In this document: in pieces, positions 43,596 to 51,193 of the stretch
How the letters are laid out: the number at the start of each line of letters is the position of its first letter
How positions within the stretch are numbered: the stretch's first letter is position 1
NCBI RefSeq assembly: GCF_020177055.1
Contig: NZ_JAIQXT010000009.1
Span: 61,340 to 125,339, forward strand
Source of the DNA: Sphingomonas sp. R647
GTDB taxonomy: Bacteria > Pseudomonadota > Alphaproteobacteria > Sphingomonadales > Sphingomonadaceae
DNA: 64,000 nucleotides
Reading direction: 5' to 3'
Position numbers and translations under genes: made by a program
The notes under the pieces: model-generated
The model's input: only the letters and a program-made list of their open reading frames with translations
Database searches by the model: none
Told to the model about the DNA's origin: nothing

Positions 43596-43999
43596 GCGGC
43601 GGCCTCGCCCAGAACCTCGGATGCGACGGTGATGTATTTGCGTCCGGCTTCACGCGCGGCGGCGACCGCTTCGGTCACCTTCATCGTCTTGCGCGCACCG
43701 CCAAGGCGAATCAGCATGGGCAGGTTGATGCCCGCAATCACCTCGACCTTGCCGGCATCCATCAGCGAAATGGCGAGGTTCGACGGAGTGCCGCCGAACA
43801 GGTCGGTCAGCAGGATCACGCCGCGCCCGCCATCGACTTCACCGATCGCGGTCGCGATATCGGCGCGTCGGCCCTCCATATCGTCGTCCGGCCCGATCGC
43901 GATCGTCGCGATGCGTTCCTGTTTGCCCACGACATGCTCCATCGCGACGACGAACTCCTCCGCGAGCCGCCCGTGCGTCACGAGTACCAGTCCAATCAT
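43592..43999 (-). CDS. PTS EIIA component, mannose type
   Basis: The 135-residue protein is an EIIA-Man family domain with the phospho-accepting His9 in LVLVTHGRL and LLTDLFGGTPSNLA. It stands alone, without EIIB/EIIC, so it is regulatory rather than part of a transporter. It accepts phosphate from the adjacent HPr by analogy with other alphaproteobacteria. ATG 43999 is used. Its stop overlaps the HPr start, and rapZ lies 24 bases upstream. Confidence 0.94.
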   Translation of the reverse strand: MIGLVLVTHGRLAEEFVVAMEHVVGKQERIATIAIGPDDDMEGRRADIATAIGEVDGGRGVILLTDLFGGTPSNLAISLMDAGKVEVIAGINLPMLIRLGGARKTMKVTEAVAAAREAGRKYITVASEVLGEAAA

Positions 44000-44023
44000 G
44001 TCTTTACGCTTGTCCCATGCGGT

Positions 44024-44944
44024 TCATCTTGCAGCCGGCGGGCCTTCTAGCGAGTCCTGCGGCGCGGTTTGCAAGTCACGATGCGTTACCGTGGGCGAAA
44101 AACCCGCTTCGCGCAACCGGCCAGCGACGCGTTCGGCGACATGGACCGACCGGTGTCTCCCGCCGGTACAACCAAAGGCGATGGTAACATAGGATTTTCC
44201 CTCCGCCTGATAGCGGGGGAGGAGCAGCAGCATCAGCTCCTCGATTCGGGTAACCGCCTCGGCATAGGCCGGGTCGTCGGCGACATAAGCGGAGACATCG
44301 GCGTCCTTGCCGGTGCCCGGACGCAGCGATTCGACCCAGTGCGGATTGCGCAGGAAGCGCATGTCGAACACCAGGTCCGCGCCCGCCGGAACGCCGCGGG
44401 CAAAGCCGAACGACATCACCGACACCACCGTCTCGCCCAGGCCGGGGCCGGAGAAACTCTTGCGAATCTGCTGCGCCAGTTCGTTCGACGACAGGGTGGT
44501 GGTGTCGATCACCCGGTTGGCCCAGCGCCGCAGCGGCTGAAGCAACTCGCGCTCGCGATGGATGCCGTCGCTGGCCGGGCGGTCGAGCGCCAGTGGGTGG
44601 CGGCGGCGCGTCTCCGAATAGCGGCGCTCAAGCTCGGCGCCCGAACAGTCGAGGAACAGCGTCCCCATGTCATACCCGCGTTCATCGCGCAGCTTCTTGA
44701 TCCGGCGCACGATGCTGTCGGCGTCGAACGCGCGGGTGCGGGTGCCGATGCCGATCGCCAGCGGCCGCTCGTCACCGTCGCTGCCCTCGGGCGGGTCGGT
44801 ATCGAGCAGGCGGTTGAGCAGCAGCAGGGGCAGGTTGTCGACGACTTCCCACCCCAGATCCTCCAGCGTGCGCAACACGGTCGACTTGCCCGCGCCCGAC
44901 ATGCCGGTGACCAGCAGGATTTGCTTGGGCCGCCGCTTGCTCAT
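44024..44944 (-). CDS. rapZ: RNase adapter protein RapZ
   Basis: RapZ is an ATP/GTP-binding protein; in E. coli it guides RNase E to the GlmZ small RNA to tune glucosamine-6-phosphate synthesis. The 306-residue protein has Walker A GMSGAGKST at the N-terminus and the conserved C-terminal domain with IAFGCTGGRHRSVHVAE. ATG 44944 overlaps the hprK stop by four bases. Its setting between hprK and the EIIA/HPr genes is conserved in alphaproteobacteria, although its RNA target there is not established. Confidence 0.95.
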   Translation of the reverse strand: MSKRRPKQILLVTGMSGAGKSTVLRTLEDLGWEVVDNLPLLLLNRLLDTDPPEGSDGDERPLAIGIGTRTRAFDADSIVRRIKKLRDERGYDMGTLFLDCSGAELERRYSETRRRHPLALDRPASDGIHRERELLQPLRRWANRVIDTTTLSSNELAQQIRKSFSGPGLGETVVSVMSFGFARGVPAGADLVFDMRFLRNPHWVESLRPGTGKDADVSAYVADDPAYAEAVTRIEELMLLLLPRYQAEGKSYVTIAFGCTGGRHRSVHVAERVAGRLREAGFSPTVTHRDLQTAPQDSLEGPPAAR

Positions 44945-45378
44945 CGTTTCAGCTCCGTCAGATGGCGCAGCGCCAGTTCGACCTTGATCGGCGCGGAGGG
45001 TTCGAGGGCGGGTAGCGCCACCACGGGCACATCGACTCCGGCGATCTTCCGCGTCTGTGGCCCCTCCGGCATGCGGGGCGGCGCGTCGAGAATGGTGACG
45101 AGCAGCGCGATCGGCGCGCTATCGGCATGGGGCAGGGTGACGAGGCCGATCCCGCGCACCTCGATCTTGCCCGCAATCGTCGCCGGGGCCGCAGCGTGCA
45201 GCACGCCATCGCGCCGCGTGCAGATCGTATAGTCGTCGGACACCAGCAGCGCGCCCCGGTCGATCAGCCGCAGTGCCAGGTCGGACTTGCCCTCACCCGA
45301 CCGCCCCTCGATCAGCACCGCGCGACCATCGATCGCGACGCACGACGCATGCAGCGTTTCGGAAGACAGGATCGCCAA
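44941..45378 (-). CDS. hprK: HPr kinase/phosphorylase, short alphaproteobacterial form
   Basis: This 145-residue protein corresponds to the C-terminal catalytic domain of HprK, which phosphorylates HPr on Ser. The P-loop GRSGEGKSDLALR and the downstream DDYT segment are present, together with the signature region around GIGLVTLP. The N-terminal domain of Gram-positive HprK is absent, as is normal for this group. The start is a TTG at 45378 with GGGAG eight bases upstream. chvG ends 20 bases upstream; rapZ overlaps its stop. Confidence 0.92.
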   Translation of the reverse strand: MAILSSETLHASCVAIDGRAVLIEGRSGEGKSDLALRLIDRGALLVSDDYTICTRRDGVLHAAAPATIAGKIEVRGIGLVTLPHADSAPIALLVTILDAPPRMPEGPQTRKIAGVDVPVVALPALEPSAPIKVELALRHLTELKR

Positions 45379-45398
45379 GCTCTACACTCCCCGCTCTC

Positions 45399-46991
45399 TC
45401 ACCCCGGCTGCACGAACGGCAGGCGGACGACGAAGCGCGCGCCCTGCATCCGGTCCTCGCGCGTCTCCACGTCGATGCTGCCCTGATGGCCTTCGACGAT
45501 GGTCCGCGCGATCGCAAGCCCTAGCCCGGAATGCTTGCCGAATTCCTCGCCTGCGGGCCGGTCGGTGTGAAAGCGGCGGAAGATCGCCTCGCGCGCATCT
45601 TCCGGCACCCCCGGCCCTTCGTCCTCGACCCGCGCCTCGAGCATGTCGCCCGATGCCGCCAGCGACAGCGCGACCGTGCCGCCATCGGGTGAGAAAGACA
45701 CGGCATTGTCGATCAGGTTCGCGAACACCCGCTCCAGCCGCGCGCCTTCGCCCATCACGCGCGGCATCGGCCCCATCGGCGCGTCGAAACGCAGGCGGAT
45801 GTCCCGCTCGACCCCGCGGCTGCTGCGCTCCTCGACCATCGCGGCGAGCATCGCGGACAGATCGACCGGATCGAACTTGGCGCGGGACAGCTGCGCGTCT
45901 AGCCGCGACGCCTCCGAAATATCGCTGATCAGCCGGTCGAGCCGCAGCACATCGTCGCGCACCACCGCCAGCAACTGTTCCTGCAACGCCGGATCGCGCA
46001 CCGCCATCAGGCCGTCGACGGCGGAGCGCAGCGAGGCGAGCGGGTTCTTGATCTCATGCGCCAGATCGGCGGCGAACGCCTCGGTCGCGTCGATCCGCGC
46101 ACGCAAGGCGAGGCTCATGTCCGACAGCGATCGGGCGAGGTGCCCGATCTCGTCGCGCCGCTCGGGCAGGCGCGGCACCACCACTTCGCGCGCACGCCCC
46201 AGCCGTACCCGCACCGCCGCGCGGGCGAGGCGGCGCAGCGGGCGGACGATGGTGCGGGCGAGGAACAGCGACAGGAACACCGACAGCCCCGCAGTGAACG
46301 CCAGCACCAGCCCCAGCCGGAACCGCTCGATCCGCACCCGCTGGGTAATGTCGCGCGCGTTGGAGCTGGTGAACACCGCCCCCTCCGGGCCGTATGGCGC
46401 GGCGGCGGTGATCACCGGCGTGCGATCGGGCGCGCGCCACACGGTCGCGCTGGATTCGCCGGAGCGGAGCGCGGCGGCGAGGTCGGGCCAGTCGAGCCCC
46501 TTGGCGGGCGCGCGTTCGCGAAACTGCTGCGCCCGGTCCGCGCCCGCGACGGTGTCAAACACCGCGTCGAGGAAACGCGCCGCGCTCTGGTTCCACGGAT
46601 CCTTGTCGGGATCGCGCAGCACAAAATTGTTGAGGCCCAGCGCGCGCGTATCCAGCGTCATCCGCCCGGCGCGATCATACAGCCGGATGCGGATATCGGC
46701 CTCGCTCGCCACGCGTTCGATCAGCGCGGTGCGGTCGCTCGGCGGGGTCATCGCGACGGCCTGCGCGATCAGCCGCGCCTCACGGCTCGCCTGCTCGACC
46801 CGGCTGTCGACGATCCGCGCGCGATAGCTGTCGAGGTAAAAGAACCCGCCTGCCAGCATCACCAGCGCAAAGATATTCACCGCCAGAATGCGCGGCGTCA
46901 GGCTGACCCGGCCGGACCAGCGCAGCGACAGGTCGCGCTCTTCCCGCGTCGTGGCGGGTCTATTCGTCGGAGAAGCGATATCCGGCGCCAT
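45399..46991 (-). CDS. chvG: Sensor histidine kinase ChvG
   Basis: The 530-residue membrane kinase has two hydrophobic segments (about 35-55, ILAVNIFALVMLAGGFFYL, and about 225-245), a periplasmic sensor domain between them, a HAMP domain, the H box AADLAHEIKNPLASLRS and an ATP-binding domain with NLIDNAVSFSPDGG, DEGPGVP and HSGLGLAIART. It matches ChvG/ExoS, the sensor for acid or envelope stress in rhizobia and relatives. ATG 46991 lies within the end of chvI (32-base overlap); no start is found after the chvI stop and before conserved sequence. hprK follows 20 bases downstream. Confidence 0.92.
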   Translation of the reverse strand: MAPDIASPTNRPATTREERDLSLRWSGRVSLTPRILAVNIFALVMLAGGFFYLDSYRARIVDSRVEQASREARLIAQAVAMTPPSDRTALIERVASEADIRIRLYDRAGRMTLDTRALGLNNFVLRDPDKDPWNQSAARFLDAVFDTVAGADRAQQFRERAPAKGLDWPDLAAALRSGESSATVWRAPDRTPVITAAAPYGPEGAVFTSSNARDITQRVRIERFRLGLVLAFTAGLSVFLSLFLARTIVRPLRRLARAAVRVRLGRAREVVVPRLPERRDEIGHLARSLSDMSLALRARIDATEAFAADLAHEIKNPLASLRSAVDGLMAVRDPALQEQLLAVVRDDVLRLDRLISDISEASRLDAQLSRAKFDPVDLSAMLAAMVEERSSRGVERDIRLRFDAPMGPMPRVMGEGARLERVFANLIDNAVSFSPDGGTVALSLAASGDMLEARVEDEGPGVPEDAREAIFRRFHTDRPAGEEFGKHSGLGLAIARTIVEGHQGSIDVETREDRMQGARFVVRLPFVQPG

Positions 46992-47676
46992 AGAGGGTCT
47001 CGATGGCGTCGAATGTGGGATCGACCTGCCGGAACTTGCGGCGCACGCGCTTGATATGGCTGTCGATGGTGCGGTCATCGACGTAAATGTCGTCCTGATA
47101 TGCCGCATCCATCAGCTGGTTGCGCGTCTTGACGATGCCGGGCCGCTGGGCGAGCGTTTCGAGGATCATGAACTCGGTGACGGTCAGCGTGACGTTGTCG
47201 CCCTTCCACGTCACCTTGTGTCGCGCCGGGTCCATCGCCAGCGGGCCACGCTCGATCACCGGCTGTGCCTCGGCGGCCGGCGCCTCTTCGCCTTGCGCCG
47301 TCGCAGCGACCAGCTCGGTCCGGCGCAGGATCGCGCGGATGCGCGCGATCAGCAGCCGCTGGCTGAACGGCTTGGCGATGTAATCGTCCGCGCCCATGGC
47401 GAGGCCCAGCGCCTCGTCCAGCTCGTCATCCTTGCTGGTCAGGAAGATCACCGGGATCTGGCTCTTCTCACGCAGCCGCCGCAACAGCTCCAGCCCGTCC
47501 ATGCGCGGCATCTTGATGTCGAGCACCGCCAGCTCGGGCGGATTATCAACCAGCGCCTTCAGCGCCGCCTCTCCGTCCGAATAGACCCGCGTCACAAACC
47601 CTTCGGCCTGCAACGCGATCGACACGGACGTCAGGATGTTGCGGTCGTCATCGACCAGCGCAATCGTTGCGGTCAT
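46960..47676 (-). CDS. chvI: Response regulator ChvI
   Basis: The 238-residue OmpR-type regulator has an N-terminal receiver with the acidic pair in LVDDDRN, phospho-acceptor Asp in AVLDIKMPRMDG and Lys in IAKPFSQR, and a C-terminal winged-helix domain (LTVTEFMILETLAQRPG, RTIDSHIKRVRRKF). It pairs with the overlapping chvG downstream. In relatives ChvI controls envelope, acid and carbon-metabolism genes, often including pckA, which lies 850 bases away on the opposite strand. Confidence 0.94.
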   Translation of the reverse strand: MTATIALVDDDRNILTSVSIALQAEGFVTRVYSDGEAALKALVDNPPELAVLDIKMPRMDGLELLRRLREKSQIPVIFLTSKDDELDEALGLAMGADDYIAKPFSQRLLIARIRAILRRTELVAATAQGEEAPAAEAQPVIERGPLAMDPARHKVTWKGDNVTLTVTEFMILETLAQRPGIVKTRNQLMDAAYQDDIYVDDRTIDSHIKRVRRKFRQVDPTFDAIETLYGAGYRFSDE

Positions 47677-47814
47677 GCGGAGGGGGTAGCGGAATGTGGG
47701 GCGGGGCTCAACGGGGGAGGGGGCTGTGAGCTTGGTGGAATTCGGAAGCCGCGGCCTTAAGCTGAAAAAGGCGCGGCGAGTCGCGAGAGCCTAGATGACA
47801 ACTAGAGTCAGTTT

Positions 47815-48165
47815 ATGAAATTGGAGGATCTGTATCTTATCGTTCGGTCTAAATGGCCCCAGTCCGTGTCGCTCGATGGGGCGACGGTGCTAGCTGGTGG
47901 AGGCTTCCTCTGCTGGGAACTCAACGGTGTAGCCGACCGTGTGATGGAAGCATGCGACCCAAATGACATAGAGTATGTTGCAGCATGGTCGTTTCACCAG
48001 GCGATCGCTGAGATTGCGCAAAATAACGTAAAAATGGGTGTGGGGAACGTTGATTCAGGAGAGGTCGATCTGCCGCTATTTGCGAGGCAGCTGCGGTTTA
48101 ATTTGGAAGATTCCAGTTGGGCCAAGGTCCTGATTGAGTTTGAGTCAGAAAACCCTGGTTTCTAA
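47815..48165 (+). CDS. Hypothetical protein, AT-richer orphan gene
   Basis: This 116-residue soluble protein is not recognised. It begins MKLEDLYLIVRSKWP and has mixed hydrophobic and acidic segments, with no signal or membrane segment. Base composition and codons (ATA, GTA, TTT, AAT) are clearly more AT-rich than in chvI and pckA, and it stands alone between them in the divergent interval, which suggests a gained gene. A compact size and acidic character would suit an immunity protein, but nothing shows a partner toxin. Confidence 0.6.
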   Translation: MKLEDLYLIVRSKWPQSVSLDGATVLAGGGFLCWELNGVADRVMEACDPNDIEYVAAWSFHQAIAEIAQNNVKMGVGNVDSGEVDLPLFARQLRFNLEDSSWAKVLIEFESENPGF

Positions 48166-48437
48166 GATGCTTGTGGAGCTGTATCGGTCACGCCGCCCGC
48201 AACGTGTCGCGCTTCATGCTCTTCTTGAGTCCCCACATACTGACTCAGGCCTGCCTAAGCCGAATTGTCGGTAACGGCGAACATCGGCAGCCCGTTTGTC
48301 CGATTAGTCGCAATCCCTGCAGGTCGCCTTGCTCGACTTGCTCTCCCAAATTGCAACTCACCCAACCCCTTTGCAACAGGTCAGCGTTGTCACCAAAAAT
48401 AAGCGCGTTCGGTCACAATTGACACCGGTTACTGTTG
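48166..48437. other. Non-coding AT-richer interval upstream of pckA
   Basis: No gene is supported between the orphan gene and the pckA promoter. Frames here are short, Cys- and Ser-rich, and unlike any family I recognise. Composition is AT-richer than the core genome, like the preceding orphan gene, so it may be the tail of the same insertion. Confidence 0.5.
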
Positions 48438-48467
48438 TTGACCCCCCTTTTTTCCGCCGCCTATGCG
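48438..48467 (+). promoter_or_regulatory. Candidate pckA promoter
   Basis: TTGACC (48438-48443) and TATGCG (48462-48467) are separated by 18 bases. This is about 58 bases before the pckA GTG start and is the best sigma-70-like match in the gap. No operator is evident. Confidence 0.4.
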
Positions 48468-48525
48468 CGACTCAACGCATACGAATGCAATGCCGTGCGG
48501 AGAGGTGCGGCGTGAGGAGAGAGAC

Positions 48526-50151
48526 GTGACCGATCGTACCCCGAAGATCGGCCTCGACGCGCTGGGCGTCGCGGCGGATAAACCTGTCCATTGGAACCTG
48601 CTGACCGCGCCGTTGGTCGAACATGCGATCCAGCGCGGTGAGGGCCGCATGGCCAAGGATGGGCCGCTGGTCGTCGAAACCGGCAAGCACACCGGGCGCA
48701 GCGCGAAGGACAAGTTCATCGTCCGCGATGCCGAAACCGAGAACAGCGTCTGGTGGGGCAACACAAATGTCGGGATGACGCCCGAGCATTTCGCTGCGCT
48801 CAAGGCCGATTTCCTCGCCGCTCTCGGCACCAAGGACACGCTGTTCGTCCAGGACCTGTATGGTGGGTCGCAGCCCGAGCATCGCGTCCGCGTCCGCGTC
48901 GTCAACGAATTCGCGTGGCACAGCCTGTTCATCCGCACCCTGCTGTGCCGGCCGGAAGCGGACGAGCTGCCCGGATTTGACCCCGAATATACGATCGTCG
49001 ACCTGCCGAGCTTCCAGGCCGACCCGGCCAAGCATGGCTGCCGCAGCGAGACGGTGATCGCGGTCAATCTGACCGAAAAGCTGATCCTGATCGGCGGCAC
49101 CGCCTATGCGGGTGAGATGAAGAAGAGCGTGTTCGGGCTGCTCAACTATCTGCTGCCGGTGAAGGGCATAATGCCGATGCATTGTTCGGCCAATATCGGC
49201 CCGGATGGCGACACCGCGGTGTTCTTCGGCCTGTCGGGCACCGGCAAGACGACGCTGTCGGCCGATGCCAGCCGCACGCTGATCGGCGATGACGAGCATG
49301 GCTGGTCGGACACCGCGGTCTTCAATTTCGAGGGCGGCTGCTACGCCAAGATGATCAACTTGTCGGCCGAGGCCGAGCCGGAGATTTTCGCGACCACCAA
49401 GCGCTTCGGCACAGTGCTCGAAAATGTCGTGATGGACGCCGAGACGCGTGAGATCGACCTGTTCGACAACAGCCTCGCGGAGAACAGCCGCGGGTCCTAT
49501 CCGCTCGACTTCATCCCGAATACGAGCGCGGACAATCTCGGCCCGGTGCCGAAGAACATCATCTTCCTCACCGCCGACGCCTATGGCGTGCTGCCCCCGA
49601 TCGCGAAGCTGACGCCGGAACAGGCGATGTACCACTTCCTCTCGGGGTACACCGCGCGCGTCGCGGGGACCGAGATCGGCGTGACCGAGCCGTCGGCGAC
49701 CTTCTCGACCTGTTTCGGTGCGCCGTTCATGCCGCGCCACCCGTCGGTCTATGGCAATCTGCTGAAAGAGCGGATCGCCAAGGGTGGGGTCGATTGCTGG
49801 CTGGTCAACACCGGCTGGAGCGGCGGCAAGGCGACGATGCCGGGGATCAAGCGGATGCCGATCCGCGTCACCCGCGCGCTGCTCAACGCCGCGCTCGACG
49901 GCAGCTTGAAGGATGCCGAGTTCCGTCAGGACCCCAATTTCGGCTTCATGGTCCCGGTCGCGGTCGGCGACATCGACCCCAACATGCTCGACCCGCGCGC
50001 CGCCTGGGCCGACAAGGGTGAATATGACGCGACCGCCGCCAAGCTGGTGGACGAATTCGTCGCCAATTTCGCCCAATTCGCGGACCATGTCGACGAAGGC
50101 GTGCGCCAGGCCGCGCCGCAGAGCCGCAGCAAGGCGACCGAGCCCGTCTGA
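48526..50151 (+). CDS. pckA: Phosphoenolpyruvate carboxykinase (ATP)
   Basis: PckA converts oxaloacetate to phosphoenolpyruvate, the entry step of gluconeogenesis. The 541-residue protein has ETGKHTGRSAKDKF, the kinase-1a P-loop GLSGTGKTTLSAD, metal-binding DDEHGW and the C-terminal TGWSGG segment. The start is a GTG at 48526 with GAGGAGA just upstream; earlier frames lack conserved sequence. It is divergent from the chvI side of the regulatory cluster, an arrangement known in other alphaproteobacteria. A hairpin terminator follows. Confidence 0.97.
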   Translation: MTDRTPKIGLDALGVAADKPVHWNLLTAPLVEHAIQRGEGRMAKDGPLVVETGKHTGRSAKDKFIVRDAETENSVWWGNTNVGMTPEHFAALKADFLAALGTKDTLFVQDLYGGSQPEHRVRVRVVNEFAWHSLFIRTLLCRPEADELPGFDPEYTIVDLPSFQADPAKHGCRSETVIAVNLTEKLILIGGTAYAGEMKKSVFGLLNYLLPVKGIMPMHCSANIGPDGDTAVFFGLSGTGKTTLSADASRTLIGDDEHGWSDTAVFNFEGGCYAKMINLSAEAEPEIFATTKRFGTVLENVVMDAETREIDLFDNSLAENSRGSYPLDFIPNTSADNLGPVPKNIIFLTADAYGVLPPIAKLTPEQAMYHFLSGYTARVAGTEIGVTEPSATFSTCFGAPFMPRHPSVYGNLLKERIAKGGVDCWLVNTGWSGGKATMPGIKRMPIRVTRALLNAALDGSLKDAEFRQDPNFGFMVPVAVGDIDPNMLDPRAAWADKGEYDATAAKLVDEFVANFAQFADHVDEGVRQAAPQSRSKATEPV

Positions 50152-50160
50152 TCCCTTCAC

Positions 50161-50192
50161 CATCCTCCGCCGACACGTTTCGGCGGGGGATG
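50161..50192 (+). terminator. Hairpin after pckA
   Basis: A 13-bp stem (CATCCTCCGCCGA with TCGGCGGGGGATG, one G-T pair) and a 6-base loop lie nine bases past the pckA stop. A short T-run follows about ten bases later. Confidence 0.6.
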
Positions 50193-50309
50193 GCGCTGGC
50201 TATTTTCCGGTCGCTCACCTATATAGCAATCATCGTTGGCACATTGCTCCGTAGGCGCCGACGACTGAGAGATTCTTCGCGCTCCCGCTTACATGACGGG
50301 AGCCGCCTT

Positions 50310-50486
50310 ATGGACCTCAACTACCTCCTCTATCGACATCAGGTCTCGCTGATGCGCGCCAAGGCATCGGATTGCCTGTGCGCCACGCGGTCGCATCGCG
50401 ACCTCGCGCGCGGCTATGCCGACCGCATCCGCGTGCTGCGCAGCGCACTTGGCGAGGAAGGGTCGCTGACGCGCGCGCCATGCTGA
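50310..50486 (+). CDS. Small hypothetical protein
   Basis: This 58-residue protein, MDLNYLLYRHQVSLMRAKAS at the N-terminus, is helical and basic. No domain is recognised. ATG 50310 is preceded by a GC-rich hairpin-like CCCGCTTACATGACGGGAG. Its stop overlaps the next gene start by seven bases (ATGCTGA), so the two are translationally coupled. The arrangement of a small protein before an antitoxin-like protein could hint at a pair, but this one has no toxin features. Confidence 0.65.
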   Translation: MDLNYLLYRHQVSLMRAKASDCLCATRSHRDLARGYADRIRVLRSALGEEGSLTRAPC

Positions 50487-50755
50487 CCCCGACCCCTGCC
50501 GAAACCGATAAGCCGCGCACGCGCCAGTTCCGCCGTCACAGCGACAAGCCGCGCCTCGCCCCCGATGCGGTGGCACGTCAGGGCCGTGTGGCGACGCTCG
50601 TCTGGGAACGCCTGCGCGACAATGCGGCCGTGCTCGAGTTCCTCAATGCGCATGACGATGGATTGGACGGGCGTCCGATCGACCTCGCCATCGCGAGCGA
50701 TGACGGCGTCCGCGCGGTGATCGCGCGCCTCGACGTCCTCCATCCGGCGGGGTAG
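50480..50755 (+). CDS. MbcA/ParS/Xre-type antitoxin-domain protein, orphan
   Basis: The 91-residue protein's C-terminal half (AVLEFLNAHDDGLDGRPIDLAI and AVIARLDVLHP) fits the DUF2384 toxin-binding domain of MbcA/ParS/Xre antitoxins: a helix, L.GRP.DLA, then a helix. The usual N-terminal Xre DNA-binding domain is shortened to an Arg-rich stretch. No RES-type toxin gene is adjacent, so it is probably a stand-alone regulator. ATG 50480 overlaps the previous stop. Confidence 0.7.
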   Translation: MLTPTPAETDKPRTRQFRRHSDKPRLAPDAVARQGRVATLVWERLRDNAAVLEFLNAHDDGLDGRPIDLAIASDDGVRAVIARLDVLHPAG

Positions 50756-50794
50756 GATCGCGTGGGGCATTTCCCCACGCAAGGAGCGACGCAG

Positions 50795-51151
50795 ATGAGC
50801 ATCCTCGACACCATTCTCGGTCAGGTCGGCGGCACCGACGGCCTCACCAATCTCGCGGCCAAGGTCGGCCTGTCGCCCGAACATGTCGAGTCTGCGGTGC
50901 AGGCGCTGGCCAAGCATCAGCAGATGGCCGGCGACACGGCCGAGGGGGCCGCCGCCGCGACCGGCCTGCCGCTCGACAAGATGCAGGACCTGATCGCGCA
51001 GATCGGCGGCGAAGGCGCGCTCGGCAAGTTCGCGACGATGCTGCAGACCGACGGCGCTGCCGGCATCCTCGGCGCGCTCGACCGTGACGGTGACGGCAAT
51101 CCGCTCAACGACCTGACCGGCTTGGCCTCGGGTTTCTTCGGCAAGAAATGA
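50795..51151 (+). CDS. DUF937-like protein
   Basis: The 118-residue protein resembles the YidB/DUF937 family: MSILDTILGQVGG, DGLTNLAAKVGLSPEHVESAV and repeated Gly/Ala-rich helices. A stretch DRDGDGNPLND near the C-terminus looks like a calcium-binding EF-hand-type loop. AAGGAG lies before ATG 50795. A hairpin terminator follows nine bases after the stop. Function is unknown; no signal peptide is present. Confidence 0.8.
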   Translation: MSILDTILGQVGGTDGLTNLAAKVGLSPEHVESAVQALAKHQQMAGDTAEGAAAATGLPLDKMQDLIAQIGGEGALGKFATMLQTDGAAGILGALDRDGDGNPLNDLTGLASGFFGKK

Positions 51152-51159
51152 CCGCGACG

Positions 51160-51186
51160 GGAACCGGCCCGTTCGCGGCCGGTTCC
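51160..51186 (+). terminator. Terminator after the DUF937 gene
   Basis: A perfect 10-bp stem (GGAACCGGCC with GGCCGGTTCC) with a 7-base loop and trailing TGTT sits between the DUF937 stop and the MscS start. Confidence 0.65.
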
Positions 51187-51193
51187 TGTTGCA

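Noticed and set aside
48171..48422. Possible 83-residue gene upstream of pckA
   Set aside because: Cys/Ser/Pro-rich, no ribosome site, no resemblance to a family; treated as non-coding.
48472..50163. A 563-codon minus-strand frame across pckA
   Set aside because: Antisense shadow of a strongly supported gene.
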